A DNA stretch of 64,000 nucleotides from Lentisphaerota bacterium (GCA_021413965.1 JAIOPI010000014.1:62001-126000), one strand, 5' to 3'; numbered from the stretch's first letter, positions 1 to 9,210 are shown. Numbers and translations: made by a program. Notes: generated by a model from the sequence alone, not told the origin.

Positions 1-2
1 CG

Positions 3-50
3 CCGGAAGGGCCCGTGCGGTTCTACCGTGTCGTCAGCCGAGATCCATAG
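3..50 (+). CDS. 3' end of an upstream gene (partial, product unknown)
   Basis: The frame from base 3 is open to a TAG at 48-50 and reads PEGPVRFYRVVSRDP. A terminal 'RFYRV' strand is common at the C-termini of exported Verrucomicrobia-type proteins that end in a beta-sandwich or sorting domain. Only 15 residues are visible, so no function can be given. It lies 41 bases before the nucleoside hydrolase, on the same strand. Confidence 0.45.
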   Translation, partial: PEGPVRFYRVVSRDP

Positions 51-91
51 GGCACAGCGTCGGTTGAATCAAACAACAAGCGAGGAACACC

Positions 92-1006
92 ATGGCAAAC
101 GAAAGTAAACGCATCCCCGTCATTCTCGATACCGATATCGGGTATGACATCGACGATACGTGGGCGCTGGCGATGATGCTGAAGTCGCCCGAACTCGACG
201 TGAAGCTGATCGTGGTGGATGCCAATGACACCGAGTATCAGGCGCGGATCGTGGCGCGCATGCTCGAAGCCGCCGGCCGGACCGATATCCCGATCGGGAT
301 CGGCCCCCGCTTCGGGGATCCGAAGCCGGGCGCGCAGTGGGGTTGGGTCAAGGACTACAGCCTGGCGAACTACCGGGGGACGCTTCACCAGGACGGGGTT
401 GGCGCCATCATCGACACGATCATGGGCTCGCCGCGGCAGGTGACGCTCCTCTGCATCGGCCCCATGCCGAATATCGGCGAGGCGCTCACCCGCGAGCCTC
501 GCATCGCCAAGAACGCGCGCTTCGTCGGCATGTACGGATCAGTCTACAAGGGGTACGACGGAACCGCCACGATCAGCAAGGAGTGCAACGTTGTCTGCTA
601 CACCCCGGCCTGTCAGAAGGCCTTCAAGGCGGAGTGGGACATGACCATCACGCCCCTGGACACTTGTGGCGTCGTGGTGCTCTCGGGCGCAAAGTATCAG
701 CGTGTGCGGCAGTGTCAGGACCCGCTCATCCAGGCGCTCATGGAGAACTATCGGGTGTGGCTGGAACACGTCAAGCGCCCGCAGGAGTTCGAGGTGAAAA
801 GCTCGGTCCTGTTCGACACCGTGGCGGTGTATCTGGCCTTTACAGAGCAACTCCTGCGGATGGAGCGGCTGGGCATCAAGGTGACTGACGACGGCTACAC
901 GCTCGTGGACCCGGCGGCGAAGCAGATGGACGTCGCCGTGGACTGGAAGAATCTGGGCGCCTTTGAGGACTTCCTGGTGGAGCGCCTCACGGGACCCACG
1001 CCATGA
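92..1006 (+). CDS. Inosine/uridine-preferring nucleoside hydrolase family protein
   Basis: This 304-residue protein is of the IUNH family, which cleaves the N-glycosidic bond of ribonucleosides using a Ca2+ held by an N-terminal Asp cluster. The signature DTDIGYDIDDTWAL is at residues 13-26. There is no signal peptide. The start follows GAGGAA five bases upstream. The stop overlaps the next start as ATGA (1003-1006), so it is translationally coupled to the first URO-D gene. In PVC bacteria such proteins often sit in carbohydrate loci and the true substrate may not be a nucleoside. Confidence 0.85.
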   Translation: MANESKRIPVILDTDIGYDIDDTWALAMMLKSPELDVKLIVVDANDTEYQARIVARMLEAAGRTDIPIGIGPRFGDPKPGAQWGWVKDYSLANYRGTLHQDGVGAIIDTIMGSPRQVTLLCIGPMPNIGEALTREPRIAKNARFVGMYGSVYKGYDGTATISKECNVVCYTPACQKAFKAEWDMTITPLDTCGVVVLSGAKYQRVRQCQDPLIQALMENYRVWLEHVKRPQEFEVKSSVLFDTVAVYLAFTEQLLRMERLGIKVTDDGYTLVDPAAKQMDVAVDWKNLGAFEDFLVERLTGPTP

Positions 1007-2133
1007 AGCGCATGACCCGACGTGAGCGACTCCTGACGATTCTGGACGGCGGTGTCCCTGACCGGCCCGCCGTCAAGATCTGGGGGGCGGACCCCCGTCG
1101 CGCGGCGAAGCACCCGGGCTTTGAGCGGGTGCGTCAGCGGGCGGTGGAGAAGACCGATCTGTTCGTGGATGCCGGTTCGGCGTTTCACATGTACGCCGGC
1201 CGCCACGCCAACCGTCTGATCGAACGCGTGGAAGTCCCGACGGATTCGCCGGAGTGGTTGAACGTCGTCACCACCTTCCACACGCCGGCAGGGGACCTGC
1301 GCGCCACGCGCCGGATGAGCACCATCGGCAAGCCCGGCTATGACGCGGAACATCCGCTGAAAGACCCCGACGATATTCGCAAACTGCTCTCGCTGCCCTA
1401 TGAGCCGTTTCCGTTTGACGTCCAGCCGTTCCGCGACGCTGAAGCCTGCACGGGTGATCGTGGCGTGGTCATGTTTTACCTGGACCAGGCCATGTACGCC
1501 CTGCAGCGGCTCATCGGCTCCGAGAACTTCGCGCTGTGGAGCCTGACGGACGAGGCGCTGCTGATGGAGGCCATGCAGATCTTCGCAGGCCGCCTGCTGG
1601 GGCACGTCCAGGCGGCCGTGGCGGCGGGATTGGGCCAGGCGGTGTTCGGCTGGGTGGGCCCGGAATTGTGCATTCCCCCGCTGATGTCGCCGTCCGCGTT
1701 CGACCGCTACGTCGCCGCGCTCGACAAACCGTTGATCGAGACCGTTCACAACGCCGGTGGGCGGATCTGGGTTCACTGCCACGGCAAGATGCGCCCCGTG
1801 ATCGAGCGCTTTGCCGACATGGGGGTGGACGTCCTGAATCCAATCGAGCCGCCGCCGATGGGGGATATGACGATGGCGGAAGCCTTCGCGCGGGTGGGCA
1901 ACCGGATGGGCCTCGAGGGTGGCGTGGAGACGCACGACCTGATGACGGCCTCCCCGGAGCGCATCCGCGACATGGTGCGCACCGTGCTCGACGCTGGCCG
2001 CGGTCGGCGCCTGATCCTCGGCCCGAGCGCCGGCTACTACGAGAGCGTGTTCCCAACCGAGGCCGAAATCCAAAACTGGCTCTGCTTCATTGATGAAGGT
2101 GTTGCTTACGCCGAGAGCGTTGCGAACGGCTAG
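1003..2133 (+). CDS. URO-D-family protein 1 (methyltransferase/decarboxylase-like)
   Basis: This 376-residue protein has the URO-D TIM-barrel fold (PF01208), shared by uroporphyrinogen decarboxylase and corrinoid:CoM methyltransferases such as MtaA and CmuA. It starts with the family-typical 'RERLLTILDGGVPDRPAV'. In the strand where MtaA has its zinc motif H-x-C-G, it reads HCHG, so the His is kept and the Cys is His. The C-terminal 'GPGC' cysteine is replaced by GPSAG. Heme synthesis is unlikely, because five more divergent copies lie in the window. It is coupled to the nucleoside hydrolase by an ATGA overlap. The substrate is unknown. Confidence 0.8.
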   Translation: MKRMTRRERLLTILDGGVPDRPAVKIWGADPRRAAKHPGFERVRQRAVEKTDLFVDAGSAFHMYAGRHANRLIERVEVPTDSPEWLNVVTTFHTPAGDLRATRRMSTIGKPGYDAEHPLKDPDDIRKLLSLPYEPFPFDVQPFRDAEACTGDRGVVMFYLDQAMYALQRLIGSENFALWSLTDEALLMEAMQIFAGRLLGHVQAAVAAGLGQAVFGWVGPELCIPPLMSPSAFDRYVAALDKPLIETVHNAGGRIWVHCHGKMRPVIERFADMGVDVLNPIEPPPMGDMTMAEAFARVGNRMGLEGGVETHDLMTASPERIRDMVRTVLDAGRGRRLILGPSAGYYESVFPTEAEIQNWLCFIDEGVAYAESVANG

Positions 2134-2157
2134 TGTGGTCTCTCAGATGGGTATTCA

Positions 2158-2250
2158 AAACGCAGATTCACCACGGAGGAACCGAAACACGGGAGCCGTA
2201 CGAAGTCCGCTCCGTGCTTCCGTGTCTCCAGCGCAGCGGGTGGTGAATCC
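2158..2250. repeat. Imperfect inverted repeat between two URO-D genes
   Basis: The 182-base gap 2134-2315 holds an inverted repeat. Outer arms GATTCACCA (2165-2173) and TGGTGAATC (2241-2249) are exact complements, and inner segments rich in ACGGAGG/CCGTG also pair partly. Sequences of the type 'ttcaccacggaggcacggag' are widespread dispersed intergenic repeats in environmental bacteria. It could fold in RNA and separate expression of the genes on either side. Confidence 0.6.
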
Positions 2251-2315
2251 TGATCTTCCGGTGAAACGAAAGGCATAGGCAATTCTGAGACGGTACACGA
2301 GAGGAGAACGGTGCG

Positions 2316-3332
2316 ATGAGCCTACGTGATCAGGTACTGGATCAGATTCGCCACCGCGAAACCGCGCCCGTGCCCTATACGCTGCCATTCGAGCCGGAGG
2401 TGGGGACACGGCTGGACCAGCATTTCGGCGGCGACGCCTGGCGGAAGCGGTTGGTTCCGTACATGGTCGACTGCGGCGGGGTTTGCAGGGGGTTCTGGGA
2501 GAAGCTTGACGACGCCCATCTTCGGGATGCTTTCGGCAGCGTCTGGCGAACCACTAACCACACCAGTTGCGTGGTGGAACCCGGTCTGAAGGCGCCGAGC
2601 TTCCATGGGTACCGGTTCCCCGGCCCCGACATGTTTCTCGATCCGGCTGTCAAGGCGGCCACAAAGAAGCGTCTCGATGAGACCCCCGATTCATTCCGCA
2701 TCGTGTCCACGAATTGCCTGTGGCAGAGCTGGTATGTGCGGGGCTTCGAGCAGACGCTGGAGGACTGCGTGGTGGAGGAGGATTTCTATGGGGACCTTCT
2801 CGATCGCTTCACCGATCTGACGCTCGCAATGGTGAACAACTGCGCCGACCTGCCGGCCGATGCCATCATGATGGGCGACGACTGGGGCAATCAGCGCGGC
2901 ATCATGATCGGGCCCGAACGGTGGCGGAAGTTCTTCAAACCGCGCTATGCCCGGATTTTCGATGCCGTGCATGCCCAAGGCAAGCTGGCCATCATGCACT
3001 GTTGCGGCAGCGCCGCCGCGATCATGGGCGACATTGTCGAGATCGGCCTCGACGTGCTGGAAAGCGTTCAGCCCGAGGCCGCTGGGATGAATCCTTACGG
3101 GTTGAAGCAGGCTTGGGGTGACCGGCTCACCTTTTGGGGCGGTCTGGGAAGCCAGTCGACCATTCCCTTTGCGACGCCGGAGGAACTGCGTGCGGAAATC
3201 CGGCGCCTGCGCCGTGAGATGAGCCGCGGCGGCGGCTACATCCTGGCGCCGGCCAAGCCGCTGCGCACCGAGACGCCGACCGCCAACGCCGTCGCGATCG
3301 TGGAGACGTTTATCGAGAAGGAGCGGACATGA
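2316..3332 (+). CDS. URO-D-family protein 2
   Basis: This 338-residue URO-D TIM-barrel protein has a strong ribosome site (GAGGAG, eight bases upstream). The zinc-motif strand reads IMHCCG, which keeps the MtaA-type H-x-C-G. The third ligand region reads APAKP and lacks the cysteine. The segment 'MMGDDWGNQRGIMIGPE' matches the D-x-G-x(2)-x-G-x-x-I-x-P-E pattern typical of the PVC-expanded URO-D subfamilies. It starts the tight run 2316-8159 in which every following gene overlaps its neighbour. It may be a methyl transferase on an unknown carrier; this is not shown by the sequence. Confidence 0.8.
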   Translation: MSLRDQVLDQIRHRETAPVPYTLPFEPEVGTRLDQHFGGDAWRKRLVPYMVDCGGVCRGFWEKLDDAHLRDAFGSVWRTTNHTSCVVEPGLKAPSFHGYRFPGPDMFLDPAVKAATKKRLDETPDSFRIVSTNCLWQSWYVRGFEQTLEDCVVEEDFYGDLLDRFTDLTLAMVNNCADLPADAIMMGDDWGNQRGIMIGPERWRKFFKPRYARIFDAVHAQGKLAIMHCCGSAAAIMGDIVEIGLDVLESVQPEAAGMNPYGLKQAWGDRLTFWGGLGSQSTIPFATPEELRAEIRRLRREMSRGGGYILAPAKPLRTETPTANAVAIVETFIEKERT

Positions 3333-4423
3333 GCCAGACTGAGTTTCATATGGATCCGGCGCCGGATTTCCGGCGCTTCGAGGCGGTGTTGCGCCGCGAG
3401 GCGGCGCCGGACCGCCTGCCGTTCTACGAGCTGTTCACCCAACTGGTAGACCCGGTGCTCAAGCGCCTCGGGCAGTGGCAGGACACGGCCGATCCCGCGC
3501 TGACCGATGCGGAGCGTGAGGAGCGGCGGCGGCGCAACCACTTCCAGTACGCGCTCTCGCTTGGCTACGACTACGCAGGCGTCGGCGGCCGCGGCTTCTC
3601 GTTCCCGCTGGCCGAACGGGCGGTGGGAAAGACTCAGCAGGGCAACCGGCACTACATCACCGGCGCGGGCCATATGATCGCAAGCCGCGCCGATTTCGAG
3701 CGATTTCCCTGGCCGGACATGGACAAGGTGGACTACAGCCCGCTGGATGACGCCGCCCGCCGCATGCCCCCGGGCATGAAGGGCATCGCCGGTTACTGCG
3801 GCATCCTCGAGATCCCCATGTGGCTGCTCGGCTACGAAGGCATCAGTCTGATGCTCTACGACGACGAGCCGCTTGTGCGCGACGTGTTCGACGCCGTGGC
3901 CTCGCGCATCGTGACCTACCTCGACCGCTGCGCGGCGCACCCCGCCGTGGGCGCGATCCAGCTCGGCGACGACATGGGACACCGCACCCAGACCATGTTC
4001 GCGCCCGAGGTGCTGCGCCGCTACGTGTTCCCCTGGCACCGCCGCCTCGTGGAGGCCGTCCATGCCCGGGGGAAGCCGATCATCCTGCACGCCTGCGGCA
4101 ACCTGTCGGCCGTGATGGAGGACATCATCGCCTGCGGCTGGGACGCGAAGCACTCCTTCGAGGATGCGATCGAACCGGTGTGGGAGGCCAAGGCGCGCTG
4201 GGGGAGTCGCATCGCCATCCTGGGCGGTTTCGACATGGACAAGATCACGCGGATGACGGAACCCGAGGTGCGCGCGCACACGCGGTTCCTGATCGACAGG
4301 TGCGCGCCCGGGGGCGGATGGGCACTGGGCACCGGCAATTCCGTCGCCGATTACGTGCCGATTGACAACTTCCTCGCGATGTTGGACGAGGGCGCGAGGG
4401 CTTCTAACAAAGAACCCACATGA
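3329..4423 (+). CDS. URO-D-family protein 3
   Basis: This is a 364-residue URO-D-family protein, coupled to the previous gene by ATGA (3329-3332). The putative metal strand reads LHACG (H-x-C-G kept), and IQLGDDMGHRTQTMFAPE gives the acidic loop typical of the family. The C-terminal loop reads GTGNSVADYVP with no cysteine. It has no corrinoid-binding domain and no export signal, so it is a cytoplasmic enzyme. Its own substrate cannot be told from sequence; it is clearly different from proteins 2 and 4, so the cluster looks functionally diversified, not simply duplicated. Confidence 0.8.
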   Translation: MSQTEFHMDPAPDFRRFEAVLRREAAPDRLPFYELFTQLVDPVLKRLGQWQDTADPALTDAEREERRRRNHFQYALSLGYDYAGVGGRGFSFPLAERAVGKTQQGNRHYITGAGHMIASRADFERFPWPDMDKVDYSPLDDAARRMPPGMKGIAGYCGILEIPMWLLGYEGISLMLYDDEPLVRDVFDAVASRIVTYLDRCAAHPAVGAIQLGDDMGHRTQTMFAPEVLRRYVFPWHRRLVEAVHARGKPIILHACGNLSAVMEDIIACGWDAKHSFEDAIEPVWEAKARWGSRIAILGGFDMDKITRMTEPEVRAHTRFLIDRCAPGGGWALGTGNSVADYVPIDNFLAMLDEGARASNKEPT

Positions 4424-5532
4424 ATCACCGTGAACGCTTTCTGGCCGTGTTCAACTACCAGCCCGTGGACCGGCTGCCGGTCTACTTCTTCGGTACCTGG
4501 CGCGAGACTGGTGAGCGCTGGCGGCGGGAGGGGCTGGCGCCGGATGACTTCGCCGACCATGGACCACAACTGGCGGACATGGACCCGCTCTGGGAGTGGG
4601 GCATGTGGAACTGCCATGGCCTCGTGCAGGCCGGGCCGCTCGGCGACATTCCGCCCGCCATCCTGGAGGAGACGGCGGACCACATCGTCAGGCGCAACGG
4701 CATTGGGGCCGTCCTTCAGGTCGGCAAGCATGGCAGCTCCATTGCGCACACGGTGAAGCATGCGCTGGAGCCCACGCGCGCGGACTGGGAACGCTTCCGC
4801 CGCTGGCTCGATCCCCACGATCCCCGCCGCCGGCCGGCGGACTGGCGCGCGCAGGCGGAGGCGTTCAACGGGCGCGACCGTGTCACCCCGTTCATGGGCG
4901 GGAGCCTCTACGGCTGGCTGCGCGACTGGATGGGCGTCGAGCAACTCTCGTATCTCATGTGCGAGGATCCGGTGCTGTTGGAGGAGATGGTTGAGTACAT
5001 TGCCGACTACTGCCTGCAACTCCACCTGCCGGTGCTGGAGGTCATGCGCTTCGAATTCGTCTATTTCTTCGAGGACTGCTGCTTCAACACCGGGCCGCTG
5101 TTCTCGCCCGCGATCTACCGCCGGATATTCGACAAGCCTTACCGGCGGATGCTGGCCGCCTACAAATCGCGCGGCGTGCCGCTGGCGCTGGTCGACAGCG
5201 ACGGGAATGTCGAGAAGCTCGTGCCGCTGTGGCTGGATTCCGGCTTCGACATCGTGTTTCCGCTGGAGGTGGGGACGTGGCACGCCTCGCCGGCGGAATA
5301 CCGGACGCGCTACGGGCGGCGCCTGGGCTTGTTTGGCGGCGTGGACAAGCATGTGATTCCGCAGGGGGCGGCGGCGATCGCGGCGCACCTTCGGGCACTC
5401 AAGCCGCTGGTGGAGGAGGGGGGCTTTCTGCCGATTCCCGACCACCGCATTCCGCCGGATTGTTCGCTCGCGCAGTTCCGCACGTATGTGCAGGTCTTCA
5501 AGGATGTCTTCAACGGGGGAGGTGGGACGTGA
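4420..5532 (+). CDS. URO-D-family protein 4, zinc-motif lost
   Basis: This 370-residue URO-D-family protein opens with 'NHRERFLAVFNYQPVDRLPVY', a typical family start. At the H-x-C-G position it reads VDSDGN, so both metal ligands are changed to Asp. The C-terminal loop is IPDHRIPPDCS, which is characteristic of a separate PVC-enriched URO-D subfamily. It overlaps gene 3 by ATGA and its TGA shares the A with the next ATG (TGATG at 5530-5534). Chemistry without the methyl-transfer zinc is therefore likely, for example decarboxylation or a lyase reaction. Confidence 0.8.
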   Translation: MNHRERFLAVFNYQPVDRLPVYFFGTWRETGERWRREGLAPDDFADHGPQLADMDPLWEWGMWNCHGLVQAGPLGDIPPAILEETADHIVRRNGIGAVLQVGKHGSSIAHTVKHALEPTRADWERFRRWLDPHDPRRRPADWRAQAEAFNGRDRVTPFMGGSLYGWLRDWMGVEQLSYLMCEDPVLLEEMVEYIADYCLQLHLPVLEVMRFEFVYFFEDCCFNTGPLFSPAIYRRIFDKPYRRMLAAYKSRGVPLALVDSDGNVEKLVPLWLDSGFDIVFPLEVGTWHASPAEYRTRYGRRLGLFGGVDKHVIPQGAAAIAAHLRALKPLVEEGGFLPIPDHRIPPDCSLAQFRTYVQVFKDVFNGGGGT

Positions 5533-8159
5533 TGGTGCAGGCCGATGGAGCGGACGTGTGTCTTCGCCGCGCAGCCGACGGGATGGAGTTGGACAACGGT
5601 CTGGTCAAGGTGCGGGTGGCCGCGGTGGGCGGCCGCGTGCGGCGGCAGTACTTTGCGCGCCAGGGCGCGGACTGGACGCTGGTGGCCGAGGCCTTCGCAC
5701 CGGGCACGCTGCCGGTCCCCGCGGCGGGTGGCGACGCGCCGGCCGCGTTGTACGATGCCGCCGCGGCGCCGCACCGCTACCTGGTGGCGGCACTGCCTGC
5801 CGCCCTGCGCGCCCTTCCGGAAGCCGCGTCCGATCAGGCCGGGCTGGAGCTGCGTGCGGAGCACACCGGCGCCGTCGTGGTCGAAATCATCCGGCTGCGC
5901 CGCGGCGAGCCGTGGGTCCGGATCGAAGTCTCCGCGGATTTGCCCGGCTCACCGGCCCGGCTCGACTACCTGCTCTCGACCTTCACCTTCAACCTGGACC
6001 GGACGCCGGCCTTCGTCCATACCCCCAACCAGAAGTTCGACGACTCCCGCAGCGGGCCGGGGCGCGACCAGATCATCGGCGACCGCGCCTTTCATGCCCC
6101 GGCGGTGATCCTGGGAGACGGCGGCCGCTTCGCCGCGCTGGTGCCGGACCTTGACGCCCTTAACGCGCGGCGCGTGCTTTCGCCCGACGCGCGGCGCACC
6201 ACGCGTCTGACGCCCGGCATTTTCTCCCTCCCGATCGAAGCGGACAAGTACACGATGCCGGCCGGGCTTGACCTCAACGTGCGTAGCGGCTGGACGCCGC
6301 GGCCGGTCTTCTCGTTCGGCCTGATCGATTCGGTGATCGGCCAGCACATCCGGTTTCAGCGTCCGCCGGAGGCGGACATGGCGCGCACGCTGGCCACCCA
6401 TCACGTGAGTTATGCGTTTGACCTGTTCCTGGGGGCCGATCTGTCGGCGGCCGAAGGTTGCCGGCGGGTGGCTCGCCACCAGTGGGACCGCTATGGCCGC
6501 GCGGTGTTCACCCGGCGGCCGCACCTGGCCATGCCATTCGAGGAGTACGCGCGGCTGATCGGCAAGCTGACGTTCAACCCGATTCGCGATCCGGCCGACC
6601 CCACCAAGCTGCTGCAGATCGCCGGCGGGACGATGGACGCCCCCTTGCCGGGGTACGCGGACCACGGCTCCTGGCTGGAGTGGGAGCTCGATGGGGTTCC
6701 CGTCGGCGGCTACCGGTCCGCCATCCCCTCGTGGAGCGACGTCTTGCACAATTCCGTCTGGTGGAACAACGCGCGCGAGGCGATCGGATTTCTTGTGTGG
6801 GGTCGGCAACTGGGTGACCCTGTGCTGGTGGCGCGCGCGCGCCGGATCGTCAACCTGTGCCTGGCGGCGCCGCGCAACGCCGAGGGGCTGTTCGCGACGC
6901 TCTACAACGCCGGCACGCGCACCTGGAGCCCGGGCTTCACGGATCCGCCGCACGGTGAGTGCCGCGTGTTCCTGCGGGACGCCAAGTCGTATGACGTGGC
7001 GGCGATGAGCAAGACCGGCGCCCACCTGCTGGACTACCACCTGCATGGCGAACCGGATCCGCGCATCGTCGCGTATCTCGCGCCGTACGCGAACTGGCTG
7101 CTCACGGCGATCGACGATCGCGGGACGGTGCCGGCCTATGTCACGCTCGACATGACGCCATCGCCGATCCTGCGCGACAGCGCGCACCCCGCGGCCAGCC
7201 TCTGGTTCCTGGCGGAGATGGCAAACGCGACGGGCCGCGCGGCCTACCGCGAGGGGGCCACCCGGATCGCGGCGTATCTCGAGCGGGAGGTCCTGCCGGA
7301 CGCGCGCTGGATCGATTTCGAGCAGTACTTCTCCTGCGGGCGCAAGCCGCTCTCCATGGTGCGCGACGACTGGCAGCACCAGTACTTTCGCGGCAACATG
7401 GGCATCATCTGGGGCGTCGAAGGGTTTGCCGCGCTGTACCGGGCCACGGGCGACGCGCGCTGGCTCCGCGACGGGGAACAGAGCCTGGACTACCTCTGCT
7501 TCTACCAGTGCTGCTGGGCGCCGCACTTCATCTACACGGCCTTTCCGTTCGGCGGCTTCACCGCCGACAACAGCGACTCGGCCACCATGCTGGATGCCCG
7601 GCAGGCGGAGACCGTGCGGCCGTTCCTATGGTATGGCAAGGAACTCGGGCGGCAGGATTTTCTCGAGCGTGGCGTGGCGGCGGCGCGCGCCTCGGTCGTG
7701 CTGATCAACCACCCGCTGCACAAAGCCAACGACATCTACCGGCACACGAATTTCTACCCGTTCGGCTTTGGGCCGGAGAACATCGATCATGAAGCCCACC
7801 CGCAGTCCGCGATGCGTACCCATCCGGGGTGGGGGGAAGCGTCCGGGGTGTATGCGGGGCTGGCGGGCGTGCTGCGCGAGGTCGGCGGCGTTTATGTGGA
7901 CTTCGCGAAGGGCGTGGGCGTGGGCGCGGATGGTGTGATGCTGCGCAACTTTTCCCGGCAGGACCGCCGGCTGAAAATTCGGGTGGAGAGCCAGCTGGCC
8001 CGCCTGCCGAAGGCTTGGCTGGCACCGTATGCGATCGAGTTGCGCCTGGAAGGGCTGCCGGACGGCGACTACGAACTGGCGGTCAACGATGACCCGGTGC
8101 GCGCGGTGACGCATCGCGGCGTCAGCCGCCACCGGGTGACCATCGCGCCTGCGCGGTGA
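5532..8159 (+). CDS. Large six-hairpin-glycosidase-like protein
   Basis: I chose the ATG at 5532 because it overlaps the URO-D stop (TGATG); the frame is open further upstream, but that part is inside the URO-D gene. The product is 875 residues with no signal peptide. About residues 1-300 are beta-rich (starts DNGLVKVRVAAVGGRVRRQ), like the N-terminal sandwich of many glycosidases. About residues 330-770 are repeated amphipathic helices with W/Y-rich loops, typical of an (alpha/alpha)6 toroid. The last 100 residues are a small beta domain. I do not recognise a named family. Its place in the run suggests a sugar-processing enzyme working with the URO-D proteins. Confidence 0.65.
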   Translation: MVQADGADVCLRRAADGMELDNGLVKVRVAAVGGRVRRQYFARQGADWTLVAEAFAPGTLPVPAAGGDAPAALYDAAAAPHRYLVAALPAALRALPEAASDQAGLELRAEHTGAVVVEIIRLRRGEPWVRIEVSADLPGSPARLDYLLSTFTFNLDRTPAFVHTPNQKFDDSRSGPGRDQIIGDRAFHAPAVILGDGGRFAALVPDLDALNARRVLSPDARRTTRLTPGIFSLPIEADKYTMPAGLDLNVRSGWTPRPVFSFGLIDSVIGQHIRFQRPPEADMARTLATHHVSYAFDLFLGADLSAAEGCRRVARHQWDRYGRAVFTRRPHLAMPFEEYARLIGKLTFNPIRDPADPTKLLQIAGGTMDAPLPGYADHGSWLEWELDGVPVGGYRSAIPSWSDVLHNSVWWNNAREAIGFLVWGRQLGDPVLVARARRIVNLCLAAPRNAEGLFATLYNAGTRTWSPGFTDPPHGECRVFLRDAKSYDVAAMSKTGAHLLDYHLHGEPDPRIVAYLAPYANWLLTAIDDRGTVPAYVTLDMTPSPILRDSAHPAASLWFLAEMANATGRAAYREGATRIAAYLEREVLPDARWIDFEQYFSCGRKPLSMVRDDWQHQYFRGNMGIIWGVEGFAALYRATGDARWLRDGEQSLDYLCFYQCCWAPHFIYTAFPFGGFTADNSDSATMLDARQAETVRPFLWYGKELGRQDFLERGVAAARASVVLINHPLHKANDIYRHTNFYPFGFGPENIDHEAHPQSAMRTHPGWGEASGVYAGLAGVLREVGGVYVDFAKGVGVGADGVMLRNFSRQDRRLKIRVESQLARLPKAWLAPYAIELRLEGLPDGDYELAVNDDPVRAVTHRGVSRHRVTIAPAR

Positions 8160-8237
8160 GGGTGCCACGCCTTTCATTTGAATGCGGTTTCCACCTGTGG
8201 CACAGTCGCCTGACACGCAGTGCCGGATTCCAGAGAT

Positions 8238-8266
8238 GGCGTTGACTCGCTGCGCTCGCCAACGCC
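8238..8266. repeat. Short inverted repeat before the HEAT/nuclease gene
   Basis: GGCGTTG at 8238-8244 pairs exactly with CAACGCC at 8260-8266, with a 15-base loop holding ACTCGCTGCGCTCG. Loops of the 'tcgctgcgctcg' type are frequent in dispersed hairpin repeats. It lies in the 127-base gap after the large toroid gene and 20 bases before the next start. It has no T-run, so it is not a standard intrinsic terminator. Confidence 0.45.
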
Positions 8267-8286
8267 GGGAGAGAAGGGAACGCGGC

Positions 8287-9210
8287 ATGAAGAGCCCGAT
8301 GGAGCCGGAGCCACACCACGCGGCGGTGCAGCAAGTGCTGGCGCTGGGACGCAGCGGCGACCCGGCCGTGTTGCAGGAACTCATCACCTTGCTGCGTACG
8401 CCCTCGAACGAAGTTCAGCGGCTGGTGGTTTCGGCCATCGGCAAGCTGGCGGGCTTTGGGGCGGATGCAGACGTGGCCGTGGCGGCATTGGCACCGCTGG
8501 CGGCGAGGGCGCTCCACCCGCAGACGCAACAGTATGCCATCCGGGCCCTCCAGAAATATGCGGCGGCGGCAAGCGCGCACGTCCATGATCTGCGGGATGT
8601 GGCCCGCAACCCGGCGCTGCGCGACTATGTGCGCGCCGCCGCACTTGCGGCGGCTGAGGCGATCGAGCAGGTCGCGGCCGATGCAGCTGCCGGGGCCAAG
8701 CACCGGTGCCAGCGCTGCAACGCGGTTGTTTCGGCGGATGAGTTTGCCCGCGCCAAGCAGGCTTTTCAGCGCAGCTACTGCGACCGTTGCTTCGATGAGG
8801 TCTTTCTCGAGCGACGGAAGTTTGAGACGCAGGTGGAACTGCACAAGACCATTGCCGCGCAAGACGGCACCCTGGTTCAGTCCGAAGGCGAGCGGCGCAT
8901 TGCCGACTGGCTGACAGCGCACGGGATCGCTTACCGCTACGACGCCAAGTTCCGCATCATCGGTGAATTCCAGATTCGGCCGGATTTTTATCTCCCCGAG
9001 CGGGATGTGTACATCGAATATTGGGGGCTCGACTCGCCGCAGTACAAGATGAGCATGTACAAGAAGCAGACGCTCTATCAGCAGGAAGGGAAGCGGTTGA
9101 TCTCGGTCTATCCGAGGGATCTGCCCCAGTTGGATGGATTGCTTGACGCGAAACTGCGTGTGAACCATGAAAGTGATGACCTGCAATATCCGGACCAGCG
9201 CGGCCGCTGA
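8287..9210 (+). CDS. HEAT-repeat / zinc-ribbon / PD-(D/E)XK nuclease-like protein
   Basis: I chose the ATG at 8287 (MKSPMEPEP) because GAGAAGGGAA lies upstream; the longer frame begins with low-complexity Arg-rich sequence. The 307-residue product has three parts. Residues about 10-130 are helical HEAT-like repeats. Two CxxC pairs (CQRC, CDRC) follow and form a probable zinc ribbon. From about residue 195 there is a restriction-endonuclease-like domain with E-x-R, RPDFYLPE and VYIEYWG, matching the motif order of PD-(D/E)XK enzymes. A role in DNA repair or nucleic-acid cleavage is inferred. Its 3' end overlaps the next gene by 44 bases. Confidence 0.6.
   Translation: MKSPMEPEPHHAAVQQVLALGRSGDPAVLQELITLLRTPSNEVQRLVVSAIGKLAGFGADADVAVAALAPLAARALHPQTQQYAIRALQKYAAAASAHVHDLRDVARNPALRDYVRAAALAAAEAIEQVAADAAAGAKHRCQRCNAVVSADEFARAKQAFQRSYCDRCFDEVFLERRKFETQVELHKTIAAQDGTLVQSEGERRIADWLTAHGIAYRYDAKFRIIGEFQIRPDFYLPERDVYIEYWGLDSPQYKMSMYKKQTLYQQEGKRLISVYPRDLPQLDGLLDAKLRVNHESDDLQYPDQRGR

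Noticed and set aside
1003..2133. hemE (uroporphyrinogen decarboxylase for heme synthesis)
   Set aside because: There are six divergent copies, no other heme gene, and methyltransferase-like motifs; a role in heme is unlikely.
5229..5531. Longer N-terminus for the large toroid gene
   Set aside because: The extra part is a shifted frame of the preceding URO-D gene; the ATG at 5532 overlaps the URO-D stop in the same way as its neighbours.
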